Notes: generated by a model from the sequence alone, not told the origin. A stretch of DNA of 64,000 nt from Glandiceps talaboti (GCF_964340395.1 NC_135557.1:434001-498000); one strand, 5' to 3'; counted from the first letter of the stretch, positions 20,138-33,347 are shown. Numbers and translations: made by a program.

Positions 20138-23100
20138 ATGAATAAGAATCGGAACCCACTCATGAACCGAATGATAAAAGTTGGTGGGCGTACGTGTATA
20201 CAATAAGCTTATACGGAATGGTGATCTACCACCTATTCCTGAGAATATATTGGATTGGCCTGTGCCAGATAATCTTCCTCGACCATTAACGGAAGAATAT
20301 ATCATGAATCCTATTACCAAACGTATGATTAAAATAGGTAATGATACATATCAAGCTCTTATTAACAGAGGTTACCGTCATGTAGGCGGTGTTATAATGT
20401 TACCTGGATATCATGAACTCAAGAGAGCTTTTAAAGGATACGTGAAATCATATGAAATTGATATAACTGAGAATGAACCTCATACACAATTAACTGAAAA
20501 TAAATTGATAATAAAGAAAATCTTAGAACAAAATTTACAAAATATGGGTGGAAAAAAAGCAATATTAACCTTGAAGATAAAATTTGTTAAAAGTGGTAAA
20601 GGTATGGAAGAGACAACAGGTGATGGTTATTTTAATAGTAGTCCATTGCAAATTATTAATATTGACCAAATCGAAGAATTATTGAACACATTGCCAAATG
20701 GTTGCGTGAAGGATCTGGTTGGCAAATAAAAACACTTCTTAATTTTTATGTAAATATCGCAAGATACGAACCTTTACAAGGTAACTCATATATCAAGTTA
20801 CCAAATGAACTACAACATCACAAGAAAGGTCTCATTAATATTCAAAATAATGATGATGAATGTTTTAGATGGTGTCACTTAGCATATAAGTTTCCAGTCG
20901 GAATTCATAAAAATAGACCATCTAGATAGAGTCAACACATCGTTGATGTAGATTATAAAGGAATAACATTCCCGGTTACTATAAAACAAATACCCAAAAT
21001 TGAAAACCAAAATAATATATCTATTTCTGTATTTGGTTATAAAAAAGCATATCCAATTTATGTTAGTAAACAAACTTGTGAAGATCACCTTGACTTACTA
21101 TTAATAACTCAGGGTGATAAAAGGCATTATGTTTGGATCAAAGATTTTAATTGATTCATGCATGGTATAACAAACTATGAAGGAAGAAAGCATTTCTGTG
21201 AATACTGTTTACAGCACTTTACAACTGCAGAGATTTTAAATCAGCACATTCCTATTTGTTTTGAAATAAATGGAACACAAGCTATACGAATGCCAACTGA
21301 GGAATATAAATGGTTATCATTTAAAAATTATTTAAAACAATGAAATGCACCATTTGTTATTTATGCAGATTTCGAATCTATAACTCGAAAAGTGAATACC
21401 TGTTATCCTAATGAAAACACAATATTCACACATCATTACCAAAAGCATGAAGTATGTAGTTTTGCTTATAAACTTGTATGTTGTTATGATGATACATTCA
21501 GTAAAGAAAGTGTCATTTACAGAGGACCAAATGCATCTAAAATATTTATGGAAATGATGTTATCAGAAGTTGACTATAGCAATGATATAAAAGAACAACA
21601 TTTTAACAAACCTTAGTGCATGCTCATAAACGATGAAATATGTTTCAAAAACGCAACGCAATGTCATATTTGTGAAAAATTATATGAAGAAGATGACATA
21701 CAAGTTCGTGATCATTGCCATATTACTGGTAAATACCGTGGTTCAGCACATGTAAAATGTAATATCAATTTTCAAGTAACGAAAAAAATACCCGTTATAT
21801 TCCACAATTTAAAAGGATATGACAATCATTTTATTGTTCAAACCCTTGAAAACTTTAACGAAAAAATTAATATTATCCCTCATTCAATGGAAAAGTTCAT
21901 GGCTATAATGGTTGGTACTCACTTAGTTTTCATAGATAGTTTAAATTTCTTAAATGCTTCATTAGAAAAACTCGTAGGTAACACAAGTGATTTCAAATAC
22001 ACAAAACAAGAATTCCCCAATAGCTTAAAATTACTAACACGGAAGGGTGTATACCCCTATGACTATATGGATTCCATTGAAAAATTCAATGATGTTAATC
22101 TTCCACAAAAGGAAAATCTAAATGAGGCTGGTATAACTGATGAAGATTATGAGCATTCGCAAAATATTTGGAAGCATTTTGATATGCAAACGATGGGTGA
22201 TTATCATGATCTATATCTTAAAACTGATGTACTTTTATTAACTGACGTATTTGAAAATTTCCGAAAGACATGTAATGTATACTATAACCTCGATCCCTGT
22301 CATTATTTCAGTGCTCCGGGATTATCCTGGGATGCGTGTCTAAAAATGTCTAAAATTAATCTCGAATTATTAACAGATATAGATATGCATCTCTTCATAG
22401 AAAAAGGTCTTCGTGGAGGTATTTCTTATATATCCACTGGTCTTGCAAAGGCAAACAATCCATACATGAAAGATTATGATCCAACTCAGGAAACAAAGTA
22501 CATTATGTATTTAGATGCTAATAATCTCTATGGCTGGGCAATGACTCAATCTTTACCAACACATGGATTTAAATGGGTTGATCTAGATTCGCTTGATTTA
22601 AGTAAGTACACCAACGAAAGTGACCATGGATTAATCCTTGAAGTTGATCTTGAATATCCTAGCGAGTTGCACGATCTCCATAATGATTATCCTTTAGCAC
22701 CTGAGAAACTATGTATTACTGAAGACATGTTATCTCCGCATAATAAAAAGATACGTGACTTATTTAATATCAAATGTGGAAATATAGAAAAATTAACTAC
22801 AACTCTGAGACCAAAAAACAATTATGTACTTCATTTTCAAAACTTAAAACAATTTTTATCACTCGGTTTAAAAATCACTAAAATTCACAGAGCCATTGAG
22901 TTTAATCAATCAAAGTGGATGTCGCAATATATTTTATTTAACACAAGAAATGCATTCGAAAAAGATTTCTTCAAACTAATGAATAACTCTGTCTTTGGAC
23001 GTACCATGATGAATGTACGCAAACATCGTAGTATAAAATTATGTATCACAGAAAAACAAATGCGGAAATTAGTATCTAAACCAACGTTTGTCATGCAAAA

Positions 23101-23475
23101 AATTATAACTGAAAGTCCAGTAGCAGTAGAAAACAAAAAAGAACGATTAACCCTAAATCAACCCTTATATGTTGGAATGAGTATTCTTGATTTGTCTAAA
23201 ATTTTAATGTATGATTTTCATTACAACTATATAAAAGAAAAATATGGACCACGAGCTAAATTATTATTCACAGATACAGATTCATTAATGTATGAAATTC
23301 AAACCAATGACTTATAAAGATTTCTAGAAAGACAAAGACCTTTTTGATAATAGTGATTTTTCATCAAAAAGTCCATATTTCTTTGATTATAACAAGAAAG
23401 TAATTGGTAAATTCAAAGATGAATGTGCAGGTGTACCAATTAGTTTATTGGACTTCGAAGTAAAATGTATTCTTA
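20138..23475 (+). pseudogene. Protein-primed family B DNA polymerase of the Polinton, broken
   Basis: This enzyme would replicate the element from its protein-bound ends. The N-terminal part (from about 20138) has two copies of a short RMIKxGxxxYxxLI motif resembling adaptor motifs of large DNA viruses. Exonuclease motif I is VIYADFES (about 21360). A Cys/His block CHICEKLY...RDHCHITGKYRG follows, like the endonuclease VII-type insert known in this group. Exo II is HNLKGYDNHF, polymerase motif A is LDANNLYGW and motif C is FTDTDSL (about 23270). Breaks: frameshifts near 20180, 20710 and 23315 and in-frame stops at 20927, 21152, 21341 and 21614. The last ~80 residues expected for the family are missing; the sequence runs into an antisense gene at about 23475. 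Certainly non-functional. Confidence 0.92.
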
Positions 23476-23724
23476 TATAACAGAGTCTGCTTCCACACGT
23501 AAAATTGCTTGTGATAATGTTTCTACATTGTAATTACCCGATTCTATTTTTTTAAGTGACTCTTTATTGTTAACAGTAAAAGCAATTTCATTGTTTTTTT
23601 TGGTAATATTATACCAGGAATTATATAGTTTACACTCCAACAGTCGTATCTGTTTATAACCAGTCAGCGTTTCTGTAAAACTGATAGTAATATCATTAGA
23701 TTCTTCGTTTAAATACAACTTCAT
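23473..23724 (-). pseudogene. Unassigned Polinton gene, minus strand, 3'-truncated
   Basis: 83 codons start at ATG 23724 on the minus strand, the only clear internal minus-strand Polinton gene. The text (LNEESNDITISF, LLECKLYNSWYNI, KKIESGNYNVETLSQAI) looks like the start of a beta-rich structural protein, but I do not recognise it. It ends where the truncated polymerase begins, so both probably lost their 3' ends in one deletion. It shares a short AT-rich upstream region with the plus-strand gene starting at 23776. Confidence 0.6.
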
Positions 23725-23775
23725 TGTTTTTTGTTTATATATATTTATATATATTTGTTATATACTTAATATAAT
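23725..23775. promoter_or_regulatory. Probable divergent promoter region
   Basis: Fifty AT-only-like bases (TATATATTTATATATATTTG) separate the start codons of the minus gene (23724) and the plus gene (23776). Placement between divergent starts suggests a shared promoter. No defined element beyond TATA-like text is visible. Confidence 0.4.
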
Positions 23776-25152
23776 ATGCCATCAAATTTTGGATTAGGTA
23801 TGATAGCACCACAAGGATATTATTTATTTTTTTTATTATTATTATTAATCTTTATTTATTAATCTCGATAACTCCATAGGTTTTTAAACCTCTTTTCGTG
23901 GAGGTCGAGATACATCAAAATACAAAATAACAACACAATAAAATACACGGCAATACAGTGCACTACAAATAATCAATACCAAACAAACACTTAAAATTGA
24001 CATAGGTGACAATCAATAGAGGAATAAAATTTCAATAGACTGTTTAAAATACATTTACAGATACAATAAGTACAATTGACTTAAAATGATTCATCCATAT
24101 ACTTTTTAAATAAGAAATTATAGCAATCCCTCTTAAAAACATCAACTGCATCTATTTTACGCAAATGTACAGGTAGATTATTAAAATCTTTGGCTCCTCT
24201 TACTGTAAATGACTTTTTAAAAAACTCAGTTTTGGCTCTAGGTATTTCTAAAAGGTGCTGATCAGTTGACCGTAAATTTCGTGTGGGACAGCACACGCAC
24301 TTAATGATCTCAAAGATGTTCACACACCCACACCGTATTTAACCGGACGCAATAATAATAAAGATTTCGTCTTTAAATGGAAAAATAGTTCTAAATCATT
24401 TAATTTAGAACAAGCGGCAGTTCAATCACACGAGCATACCAACAATTTAGTAGACCTAAATGATGAGACAATCGAAGAATATCAAAACATCATGTACCAT
24501 TTGGCTTTGTGTTGAATTGATTGAAAAACCATTAACTAATGACCATGGTTTAACTGATCGAGTTCCTTATGTGTTGGTTTATAATGATAATAATAAGGCA
24601 TTTAGTTTAGCTGATATCAGAGGCTATTTACCGGAAGCAGATCCTAGACTAGACCTTCTGAATCCAAAGCTGCATTTAAAATTAGATGCTGCAAAAACAA
24701 AAGTGAAAGAAAACAATATTTTTCGTAGAATTATAAATTCAGGGGAATGGTATTGTAGTTATGACGTTGACAAAGGAAATATTCAGTTATTTTATGATAT
24801 GCAGTTTAAAATATTGGGTTTGAAACCACATGAGGGTGAGGGTAAATTAAAATTGTTTACTGCTAATGAAGTGATGACTGAAGATATAAAGAAAGTAACC
24901 AATGGTACCATTGTTATTAACTGTATTAAATTAAATACTGAGAGTGAATACGATACTCTTTTGAATGGACTTACAATATCATGTAATCAACGTTCATTAT
25001 TAACTATTGAAGTTCATATTGAAAACGAACTTATCCATGTTACTTTGTCAACAAGTAAAGCATTATCTAAAATAGCACAAGGGTTAAAGACTATAGATAT
25101 TGGACCAATAACTTTGAAATGTATGATTCTTATAGATTTTAAAGTATTTTAG
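23776..25152 (+). pseudogene. Unassigned Polinton gene interrupted by a LINE fragment
   Basis: An ATG at 23776 opens a frame (MPSNFGLGMIAPQG) that is cut at about 23826 by a LINE piece. Polinton coding resumes at about 24325, shifts frame near 24510 and stays open to the stop at 25152. The downstream part contains GLTDRVPYVLVYND, DPRLDLLNPKLHLKLD and SGEWYCSYDVDKGN, and is beta-rich. Size and position after the polymerase could suit a minor structural protein, but no motif proves it. It is broken by the insertion and at least one frameshift. Confidence 0.6.
23826..24325 (-). mobile_element. 5'-truncated LINE fragment inside the Polinton
   Basis: The minus-strand frame 24323-24081 reads STDQHLLEIPRAKTEFFKK and GAKDFNNLPVHLRK, the conserved C-terminal tail of many non-LTR reverse-transcriptase proteins. 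The 3'UTR with AATAAA and an (ATT)n tail ends at about 23830. Only the last ~80 codons remain. It interrupts the gene begun at 23776; no target duplication could be assigned. Confidence 0.8.
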
Positions 25153-25294
25153 GCTTATTTTATAGACTATGATTCATGTTGTAAATTCCCGATAAGTGAG
25201 AATAAAATAAGTGAGTATACACTTAATAAAAGATTGTAGAGATATAATATTTTCCATTTAAACAAATAAAATATTAATAGTATACAAAGACACA

Positions 25295-25633
25295 ATGACA
25301 CATAAACGTATTATATCAAATCAAACATGTTGTATTCCAACACAAGATCAATTTAACAAAGCAGTACAAGAACAAACTGTTAAAAAATGGAGGGATTTAC
25401 CACTACATGAAATATAAAAAGTAACTGAAGTAAAATCAATTAATGGTAAATTTGGTCTAAGTTATATAGGTAAACTTCAAAATGATAATTTAAAAGCTCA
25501 TTATTATTTACCATCACGTATTGCTAATCAGTTAGAATTTTTGTCAGTTCCATTTTATATAAAATCAGAAGGTCTTCAAAAATCTGACAAAACAGGTCAA
25601 CAATATTTTAAATATAGTTGTGTTAATATTTAA
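25295..25633 (+). pseudogene. Small unassigned Polinton gene with one premature stop
   Basis: 112 codons start at ATG 25295, with an in-frame TAA at 25415-25417 after about 40 residues; the frame then stays open to 25633. Text includes VKKWRDLPLHEI and AHYYLPSRIANQLEFLS. It is a small, compact, charged protein of a kind found near the polymerase in these elements. No function can be given. Confidence 0.55.
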
Positions 25634-25762
25634 ACAAGTTATTAAAAAACCTCAGAGGACAAGAATATTTTCATTACATAACTGTTAACATAAGATAAAA
25701 CATGAGTCTAATTTTACTAAAAACCTAACACATTTTTTTTGTCTCAAATTTAATCATATGCA

Positions 25763-26224
25763 ATGAACAAATCATTAAGCTTATCTCTCAATGATCTTAG
25801 GGATTTTAAATCTATGAAAATAATCACGGGTGTTAAATATCACTTAGCATATGAAAATAATACGTTTAAACTAAAACCTTTACTGCCTCCAAAACCTATG
25901 ATAACGGAAGAAATTGCGATAATTGAATTAGATCATAAAAAAATTGTTAGGTTATTGGTAAATGAATTTTCTCATATAATAAACACAGATAAAGTAATAT
26001 TTGATAGTGATACAAATGATTACTTTATTCAACCAGGAGCTTATCACATTCAACATTTTATAGACTCCGCTAGTATTTCTAAGGATATTGACGAGAGATC
26101 AGTAGTTCATTTTAATATAAAATTCGATGATAAAATTAAAATATCTCATTCAACATTCGTTGTAAACAAACAAATTATACCAGCATCTGTGTCTCGGTTA
26201 TTTCATACTAAAAAAAAGGGTTAA
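25763..26224 (+). CDS. Unassigned Polinton protein, intact frame
   Basis: 153 codons from ATG 25763. The text has Lys/Ile/Asp-rich beta-strand-like segments (MKIITGVKYHLAYENN, AIIELDHKKIVRLLV, DKVIFDSDTNDYFIQPGAYH) and no transmembrane span. It lies between two broken genes and shares their direction. The alternating short strands could suit a small virion or binding protein, but I recognise no family. It is one of few undamaged frames in the element. Confidence 0.6.
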   Translation: MNKSLSLSLNDLRDFKSMKIITGVKYHLAYENNTFKLKPLLPPKPMITEEIAIIELDHKKIVRLLVNEFSHIINTDKVIFDSDTNDYFIQPGAYHIQHFIDSASISKDIDERSVVHFNIKFDDKIKISHSTFVVNKQIIPASVSRLFHTKKKG

Positions 26225-26355
26225 AGTCACTCGTAGTTTTAAGGTCTTCGATCGTCGTTATTCAAAAATAACTTTTCGTTCCTCTTTGATTATCAAACCT
26301 TATAAAAATAAAATATTTACATATATAAGTGATACGATTATATAAAACCGAATCA

Positions 26356-26457
26356 ATGATTGACCAAAATATTAAAGCAATACAGGATTTGATTGATTAT
26401 CTCACACGAGTATGTAGTGCATATAGACGCTCTTACAAATTGTTAAGTCGTGTTAAT
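26356..26457 (+). pseudogene. 5' part of a two-segment membrane protein gene, split by a transposon
   Basis: An ATG at 26356 opens a frame with a helical start (IKAIQDLIDYLTRV, YRRSYKLLSRV) that ends where the nested DDE transposon begins. The rest of the gene is at 37803-38213. Removing the transposon and one 3-bp duplication leaves the frame open across the junction, which supports both the gene and the boundaries. Confidence 0.7.
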
Positions 26458-26689
26458 AGTGGGTTTTCACCTAAGCACTTATACCGACGGTAAACTACGA
26501 TCTCCTCGTTAATGAGATATTCATATGCAAATGCGGACGTTAACCTGAACGAACACGACCTAAACAACAATACAGACTCATTAGTCTTTTGTCAATATTT
26601 AACGTCATTGAAACCATCTGTAATTCTATATGCAAATCTTTAGATTCCACCAATCAAAAATTGTGGTATTGCTCAGACACTGCAGCAGC

Positions 26690-28530
26690 AGCCGGCGGTT
26701 TTAGAAACAAGTGTTCTCTCAACTTGAGGAGAACATTGTAGCGTCATTGGCTAACGTTGTAAGACGCTGGCATGCAAATTATAATGAGATGTCCATTGAA
26801 ATATTGAAGTATCAGGTTAAATCATTCTTAACGTAAGACAAACTTTGCACTGTATCTAAACAAAGAGTAAAAATGTGTTGATTGGGAAGGGCGTTTAGAG
26901 ACTTCTCTTTAAGATCTAATATTTTACTGAACTAATAATTAGAAAGTACGAACAATGAAAAATAAAAGGTCGAAATATTCAAGGAATTAGGCATGCGTTC
27001 GTAGGTTGTCTTGCCTGGTTGCTTTCAAAGTGAAACAGGAGAACGGTAATGGTGCTACTTATGTTCTGTTTTAATTCCATGAATTTGACAAGACATTTTT
27101 GTGGCAATCTTTATTTGTCAGAGGTGAATCTCGAGATTAAAAGTAGTAAAACATAGTTATACATGTACTTGGAATTCAACAAGCTCTGGTGATCCTCCCC
27201 AGTACGTAGTCGAGCAGCACAGTTACGCAACCATATCGTACCATTATTTGTACTTACTCATTGTCATGTTAATTTCCATAAGTCGACTTTCGTCGAAGAC
27301 ACCAACTATTGTCAATGAATTACTTAGTTGATGTTCACCTTTAGAAGCACTAATTTAGCCAGGGGCACACTGGAACAACTTGAACAGCTGAGTAAATTTT
27401 CACTGGTGACAATTTCCACATTCCAATTCCTCTCATGTGCGGGCATATTTTGATGAGATTTTGGTCATTCGTGGCCGTGAGCTGAATATCCAGCGTGTTT
27501 GATAATTTTGGCCAAGCGTGTCTTCTCACAACTTTCTCGTAAGAACGCATGCTTTGCGATAACATATAATTACAAAATGTTTGCCCCAGTCTAAAACACA
27601 GGTGAATAAACTTCTCAGTCAATGACTACGGTATTATCATAATTTTAGAAAACTCTCAACCTGATATCATTGTGACATCATTAGCTGACGTTTTACAAGT
27701 TGGTATGCAAATTAATGTTATGAGATGTCCGTTGAAATATTGAAGTGTCAATTTCAACCAGTTCAACCACCTTTAACGTAAAAGAAACTATGCAGTATCA
27801 AAACAAAAGAGTTGAAATGTCTTGGGTGAAATTTACCAAAAATTATTTCTATTTGGCTTGTATAAGACAAGAGCTATATATTGGTAGAACTGCCCAATAC
27901 ACACCGGTGCATTTACAATTATGAAGTAGCCAAGCAAAAAACAATAATTAGAATAGAAAACGTATTGTTAATTCTTCCGAGAATCAATAGGACAGTACAA
28001 TACAGCTATTTTGAAAAGCTAATTTTGAAACAAATGCGACATTTTGACCCATATTCTAAAAATGAAATCATGGTTCTGGTCAAAACGTCGCATTCGTTTC
28101 TAGCTTAATTTTCCAAATTATCTGTATTTTACTATATACGCTGGAGACTTCTCTAACTTCTGTGATTGTACTGTTTTAATAATTAGAAATTACTACCCCT
28201 TAACTTAAAATGTTGAAATATTTGCTCATTTAGACTTGCATCTATCAGTTATCTACCCTGACTACTTTCAAAGGAAGCCTTTAAAAACTGTTTTAAACGA
28301 GAGTACTACTAGTATTGATGTTTTGTGTTTGTTCAGCGGATTGGACAGGACATTTTTATGATAACCTTTATTTTTTGCCGCAGGTGAAACTGGAGAGGAT
28401 AAGTAGTAAGCCTTTAATATAACAAAGTTATAAAGAATTCGACAAGCTTGGAATCACCCCCCCCCCCCTTCTAGGTTGTCGAGCAGCACAGTTACGCAAC
28501 CTTCCTTTACCGTTATTTGTACTTGCTCTT
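26690..28530. repeat. Large diverged direct duplication in transposon left flank
   Basis: Blocks recur in the same order about 0.9-1.3 kb apart. GAGATGTCC(A/G)TTGAAATATTGAAG occurs near 26790 and 27722, and GTCGAGCAGCACAGTTACGC near 27210 and 28480. The copies differ by many substitutions and indels. Short frames inside are not supported as genes. Confidence 0.75.
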
Positions 28531-28559
28531 TGCCATGATAATTTCCGTACGTCCACTTT

Positions 28560-29600
28560 CGTTGACCTTTTCGTTGGTCATTTCGATTTATTTGTTGCAC
28601 TGTATTTGCATAACAATGGATTTTCGTCGGCTTTCGTTCTAAATGTTTTCGTTCTAAAATTTGCATACGTCCACTTTCGTCGACGTTAAATATTGTCAAT
28701 AGATTAATGAGCTTTTCGTTGGCCATGTGATTTATACGTCGCTCTGTATTTGCATAACAATAGGTTTTCGTCGACTTTCGTTGTAAAATGTGTTTTCGTT
28801 CTAAAATTTGCATACGTCCACTTTCGTCCACGTTAAATATTGTCAATAGATTAATGAGCTTTTCGTTGGCCATGTGATTTATACGTCGCTCTGTATTTGC
28901 ATAACAATAGGTTTTCGTCGACTTTCGTTCTAAAATGTGTTTTCGTTCTAAAATTTGCATACGTCCACTTTCGTCCACGTTAAATATTGTCAATAGATTA
29001 ATGAGCTTTTCGTTGGCCATGTCGATTTATACGTCGCTCTGTATTTGTATAACAATAGGTTTTCGTCGACTTTCGTTCCAAAATGTGTTTTCGTTCTAAA
29101 ATTTGCATACGTCCACTTTCGTCCACGTTAAATATTGTCAATAGATTAATGAGCTTTTCGTTGGCCATGTGATTTATACGTCGCTCTGTATTTGCATAAC
29201 AATAGGTTTTCGTCGACTTTCGTTCTAAAATGTGTTTTCGTTCTAAAATTTGCATACGTCCACTTTCGTCCACGTTAAATATTGTCAATAGATTAATGAG
29301 CTTTTCGTTGGCCATGTCGATTTATACGTCGCTCTGTATTTGTATAACAATAGGTTTTCGTCGACTTTCGTTCCAAAATGTGTTTTCGTTCTAAAATTTG
29401 CATACGTCCACTTTCGTCCACGTTAAATATTGTCAATAGATTAATGAGCTTTTCGTTGGCCATGTCGATTTATACGTCGCTCTGTATTTGTATAACAATA
29501 GGTTTTCGTCGACTTTCGTTCCAAAATGTGTTTTCGTTCTAAAATTTGCATACGTCCACTTTCGTCCACGTTAAATATCGTCAAAAGAAAATGAGTTTCG
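28560..29600. repeat. 147-bp tandem repeat in transposon flank
   Basis: GGCCATG of the unit falls at 28721, 28868, 29015, 29163, 29310 and 29458, i.e. 147-148 bp steps, about 6.5 units. A related single unit (TTAAATATTGTCAATAGATT) lies at the opposite end near 37665, just inside the right inverted repeat. The minus-strand MANEKLINLL-type frames are read-through of the repeat. Confidence 0.93.
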
Positions 29601-30318
29601 TCGATTTATACGTTGCATTTTATTTGCATAAGGATATCACATTTTTGTTTCTATGTTTTTCCTGTCTGCACAATCAAGTAACTTGTTTTGTGAATGCACG
29701 AAGCCGATGAGGCGAAGAAGCCGGGGACAAATAACCGATCTCTACTCCAAAAGTGTTGCAAAAATCTGTGAAACTTTAACAAATATTGTAGTCATGACGT
29801 ATGTATTCGACTATCGGGTTGTTGTGTTATTGCCGACCAACACCATTACGAAACTCACTATACATCCTTTATATATGGGTATCAAAGTATCAATAACCAT
29901 AACGTGTTCATGATAACAATTATTCCCTAGTGTAATTTTGTGATAGAAAATTTGCGTTTGACACAAGTGGACAGGTGCGAAACTAAATTCGAAATCTTAG
30001 ACGTGACAGAAGGTGTACTCTTGAAGTAGCAGAGTATATTGTGTTGGCCACAAAGTTATCAGACACTTGAATTGTGTTTAAAAATAAACCCGTAAATTAT
30101 GAATAAATGATAAAGATTTCCAATTCACGAAAAATAAACATGTTTTAACTATGGACATGAAGCTGAGAGAAATATGGGGAGTGATATATCAAAGTAAAAT
30201 TAGTTTAGCACGTCATGAATTCATTTTGTTGATTGCAGTGTCAGATGCTAACTAGATTATACTAGAGTAATGAGTTGAGAGAGTACAGTACACACACTTA
30301 CTTGTCAAAACAAAATCT
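29601..30318. other. Transposon interior, no gene seen
   Basis: Unique AT-rich DNA downstream of the transposase stop. An 86-codon plus-strand frame at 29653-29913 has no recognised motif. This stretch probably includes the transposase 3'UTR. Confidence 0.45.
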
Positions 30319-31503
30319 TTAATGAATGCTCTGGCTAAGTCGAACATGACGTTCAGCCAGTGCTCCACACACTTCCGCAACAACAGAAAAAAACCAACGT
30401 TGATGACGGAACATATAATGAAGAACGCGAAAACTTTTAAAATAAGAAATTGTATGTTCAACTTTTACCCTATAACTCGCATGGATCCGATTAAACTGTC
30501 TCCGATAATCCCTATTTATACGTAATTGATTTGCTCGGAAACCAGTCAGCAGCGGATATTCATTCCTGTAGATTTTGTCCGCTAGTAACATACAATCAGC
30601 AGGGAAAGGAAGTGGTTCATTCGGCCCAATTAATGGCAGCAGTTGGAATTGTCCTGCATCGTTCATGTGTCCTAGAAATCCTGTTTTTACGAACCGAATA
30701 TTACCTAGACAGTCAATGATAATCTGAGTTGATAAACAATGATAGTGTGCGCGACCAGAATAGAACTCCTCTTGTGGTTCAGTCTGTGGACGATACACTT
30801 CATGAAGAGTTCCATCTATGACACCAACTGCAAATGGGATTTCTGGCCAGGTTCCACGAAGTTCATTCCATTCGTCTAGAGTCGGCCACGTTATAACGTT
30901 CTGGAAGTAGTGCCACAATTTATCTACTATGAAATATATGTCTCTATGTACAGTTGTGATACTTAAATCAAAAATATATGACAATGTACTTAAATGGTCG
31001 TATTTCCTTAACCAAATAAATGCCATTAAAATCCTATTTCTAAGGCTAAGAATAAATGTTCTTCGTCGACGTCCATGTCCACGCCTTGTATTTAAATAAG
31101 GAAATAAATCATTAACAATCTGAGCCATGGAGTGTGGTGTTTCACCTGTAAGGTTCCAAAATAAGACAGGGTTTCGTTCCAACTCTCGCCAAACATCCTT
31201 GCCTCTTCCCTGAATTCCTCTAAAATCTTCGAAAAGAAGTTGGGTAATCCGGGGATATCGATTACAGTCTGGGAGGATAGCTAGTGTAACTGAACGAATT
31301 CCGAGTAATACAATAAAAAGGGTTACCAAATCTTCAACTTGGACTATGTCCAACAAGTCAGGTTCAAACGGCATGGAAACCATTGGTAGCATAATGAGGT
31401 TTAGAATACAATACAGAAGATGCTGGGCTTCTCTTCTAGTGATAGGCATTTCTAAGTCAAACGTGGGTACGTACGTATTCAATAATCTGTGCACTCTATC
31501 GAG
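30319..31503 (-). CDS. DDE_Tnp_4 (PIF/Harbinger-like) transposase
   Basis: About 394 open codons on the minus strand. It would cut and join transposon ends. The N-terminal third is helical with a probable helix-turn-helix (LSTLSYIFDLSITTVHRDIY). The catalytic triad fits GVIDGTLHEV (first D), DCMLLADKIY (second D) and VKVEHTISYFK (E), with the FYSGRAHYHC segment usual in this superfamily. No ATG lies at the start of the open frame (opens at 31503; first internal ATG about 47 bp in, before PITRREAQ), so translation may start there or a 5' exon may be missing. The frame has no internal stop. Confidence 0.88.
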   Translation of the reverse strand, partial: LDRVHRLLNTYVPTFDLEMPITRREAQHLLYCILNLIMLPMVSMPFEPDLLDIVQVEDLVTLFIVLLGIRSVTLAILPDCNRYPRITQLLFEDFRGIQGRGKDVWRELERNPVLFWNLTGETPHSMAQIVNDLFPYLNTRRGHGRRRRTFILSLRNRILMAFIWLRKYDHLSTLSYIFDLSITTVHRDIYFIVDKLWHYFQNVITWPTLDEWNELRGTWPEIPFAVGVIDGTLHEVYRPQTEPQEEFYSGRAHYHCLSTQIIIDCLGNIRFVKTGFLGHMNDAGQFQLLPLIGPNEPLPFPADCMLLADKIYRNEYPLLTGFRANQLRINRDYRRQFNRIHASYRVKVEHTISYFKSFRVLHYMFRHQRWFFSVVAEVCGALAERHVRLSQSIH

Positions 31504-33006
31504 TCATTCACTGAACTGAACTGAGGAGAAGTGAAGTGTACACGAGGATGTCCCATGCTATTGATGAAAACAGGTGGAATGTTGTTGAACACCCAATCAT
31601 ATCTTATCTTGTCATTTCAGGCCTACATTATCTAATTATATGATAAGACTGCTAGTTAAAAGGGAAGGCGGAGCATAAAGGTCATGAATCTTGATATGAT
31701 TAAAGTGAGCATTTCGCGAAGTGGGGAAAAAAATTGTCGAAAACGAACCACGATACCCCCCTCTAATTATGTTACATCCAACGATACTTTCGGACTAATA
31801 TCAGCGCAGATCAGTTATTTTTTCTAAGAAAGGTTATATCTGAATTTACCAGAACCATTCAGATTATAGCAATGTAGAACACAATGAACAATGACAAACG
31901 TTTCAATACCTTCCCCAATAATATTTTTTGTACACGCCTGGCTGTCACTTTAGCATAATTTAGAATTGACTTGACTTACGCTAGTGACAAGGATTTCATA
32001 TTCTCCAAATTTGTCTTGTCGAGAGTGTCTTAGACGACAAGAGGCCTGTGATATATGGCGTATTGATTTCAACACATGGACATTATGAACCATGAATTCT
32101 TGTTAAGAAAAATAACTTACTCATAAATCGTATGCGCTGAAAAGTATTGCATCACTTTTTGGTAAACGAATTTTTGTAACTACACACGATAAATGAAATA
32201 AAATTGATTTTTGGGTCCGCGCTCAAATGTCAGCTCTCTCAATGGCAATCATGGTTTTAACATGTGCCTGTAGTCTGTAGTACTTATAGATAACATCGAC
32301 ATAGATTAACATGTAAAAAGTAAGTATACTAGTAATTTGCAGTGAATAAGCTGTGTGCATCTCGAATTAGAATTTTTTTTTTAAATATATAATTTGTTTA
32401 TCTTTAGTTGTTAAAAATGTCCCTGTTGGTATAAAGATGTTCCAGTTGAACAGCTTGTTCGGCTTTACTAATTATTGCCATTGTGATCAGAAGTGGGTAT
32501 TTTTAATTAGCTTAACACGTCAATATAGCAATAGAGTGCTCTTTTTCACACATTTTCAATGGCGGTCGGGACTATCCCACCGACAACCTCCCAAGCCCAC
32601 CATTTGTCACTCTGCAGCCTCGTTGTATCACTTTATTATTATTATCACTCAAAACACTCAATAGCTAGCGTGTGGAGACATTGAACATATCATTCCACCA
32701 TGTATATGTTTGTCATACAGAAAGTAAAATGAATTTAACGTCATATCAGTAAGCATAAACTTATGTTTATTTCCTTCGTAATTAGTAAATTATAATTTTT
32801 TCATCCTAAATGCAAATGAAATATTGACATTCTGTCTTCGTACTCTTATGTAACACTATTATTCAGAAAATTTACAAGGTAACTCCCTTGCCCACCCCCT
32901 GCATAGTCATCGTCACCGATACGATAGCATGAGCAAGTAAATGAAAAGAAAACATGAAGCCAAATGTTACACTATCTTTTTTCGTACACGGTGACATCTC
33001 AAATCT
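31504..33006. other. Transposon interior, no gene seen
   Basis: Unique AT-rich sequence upstream of the transposase and downstream of the second gene. It may hold promoter sequence for the transposase. No splice-bounded coding segment was found. Confidence 0.45.

Positions 33007-33347
<341 letters not shown>

Noticed and set aside
22906-23136. Minus-strand frames inside the polymerase, and frames opposite the capsid, ATPase and zinc-finger genes
   Set aside because: Antisense shadows of recognised plus-strand coding regions.
28454-29315. Repeat protein MANEKLINLL... on the minus strand
   Set aside because: It is read-through of a 147-bp non-coding tandem repeat; steps of 147/148 bp break the frame between blocks.
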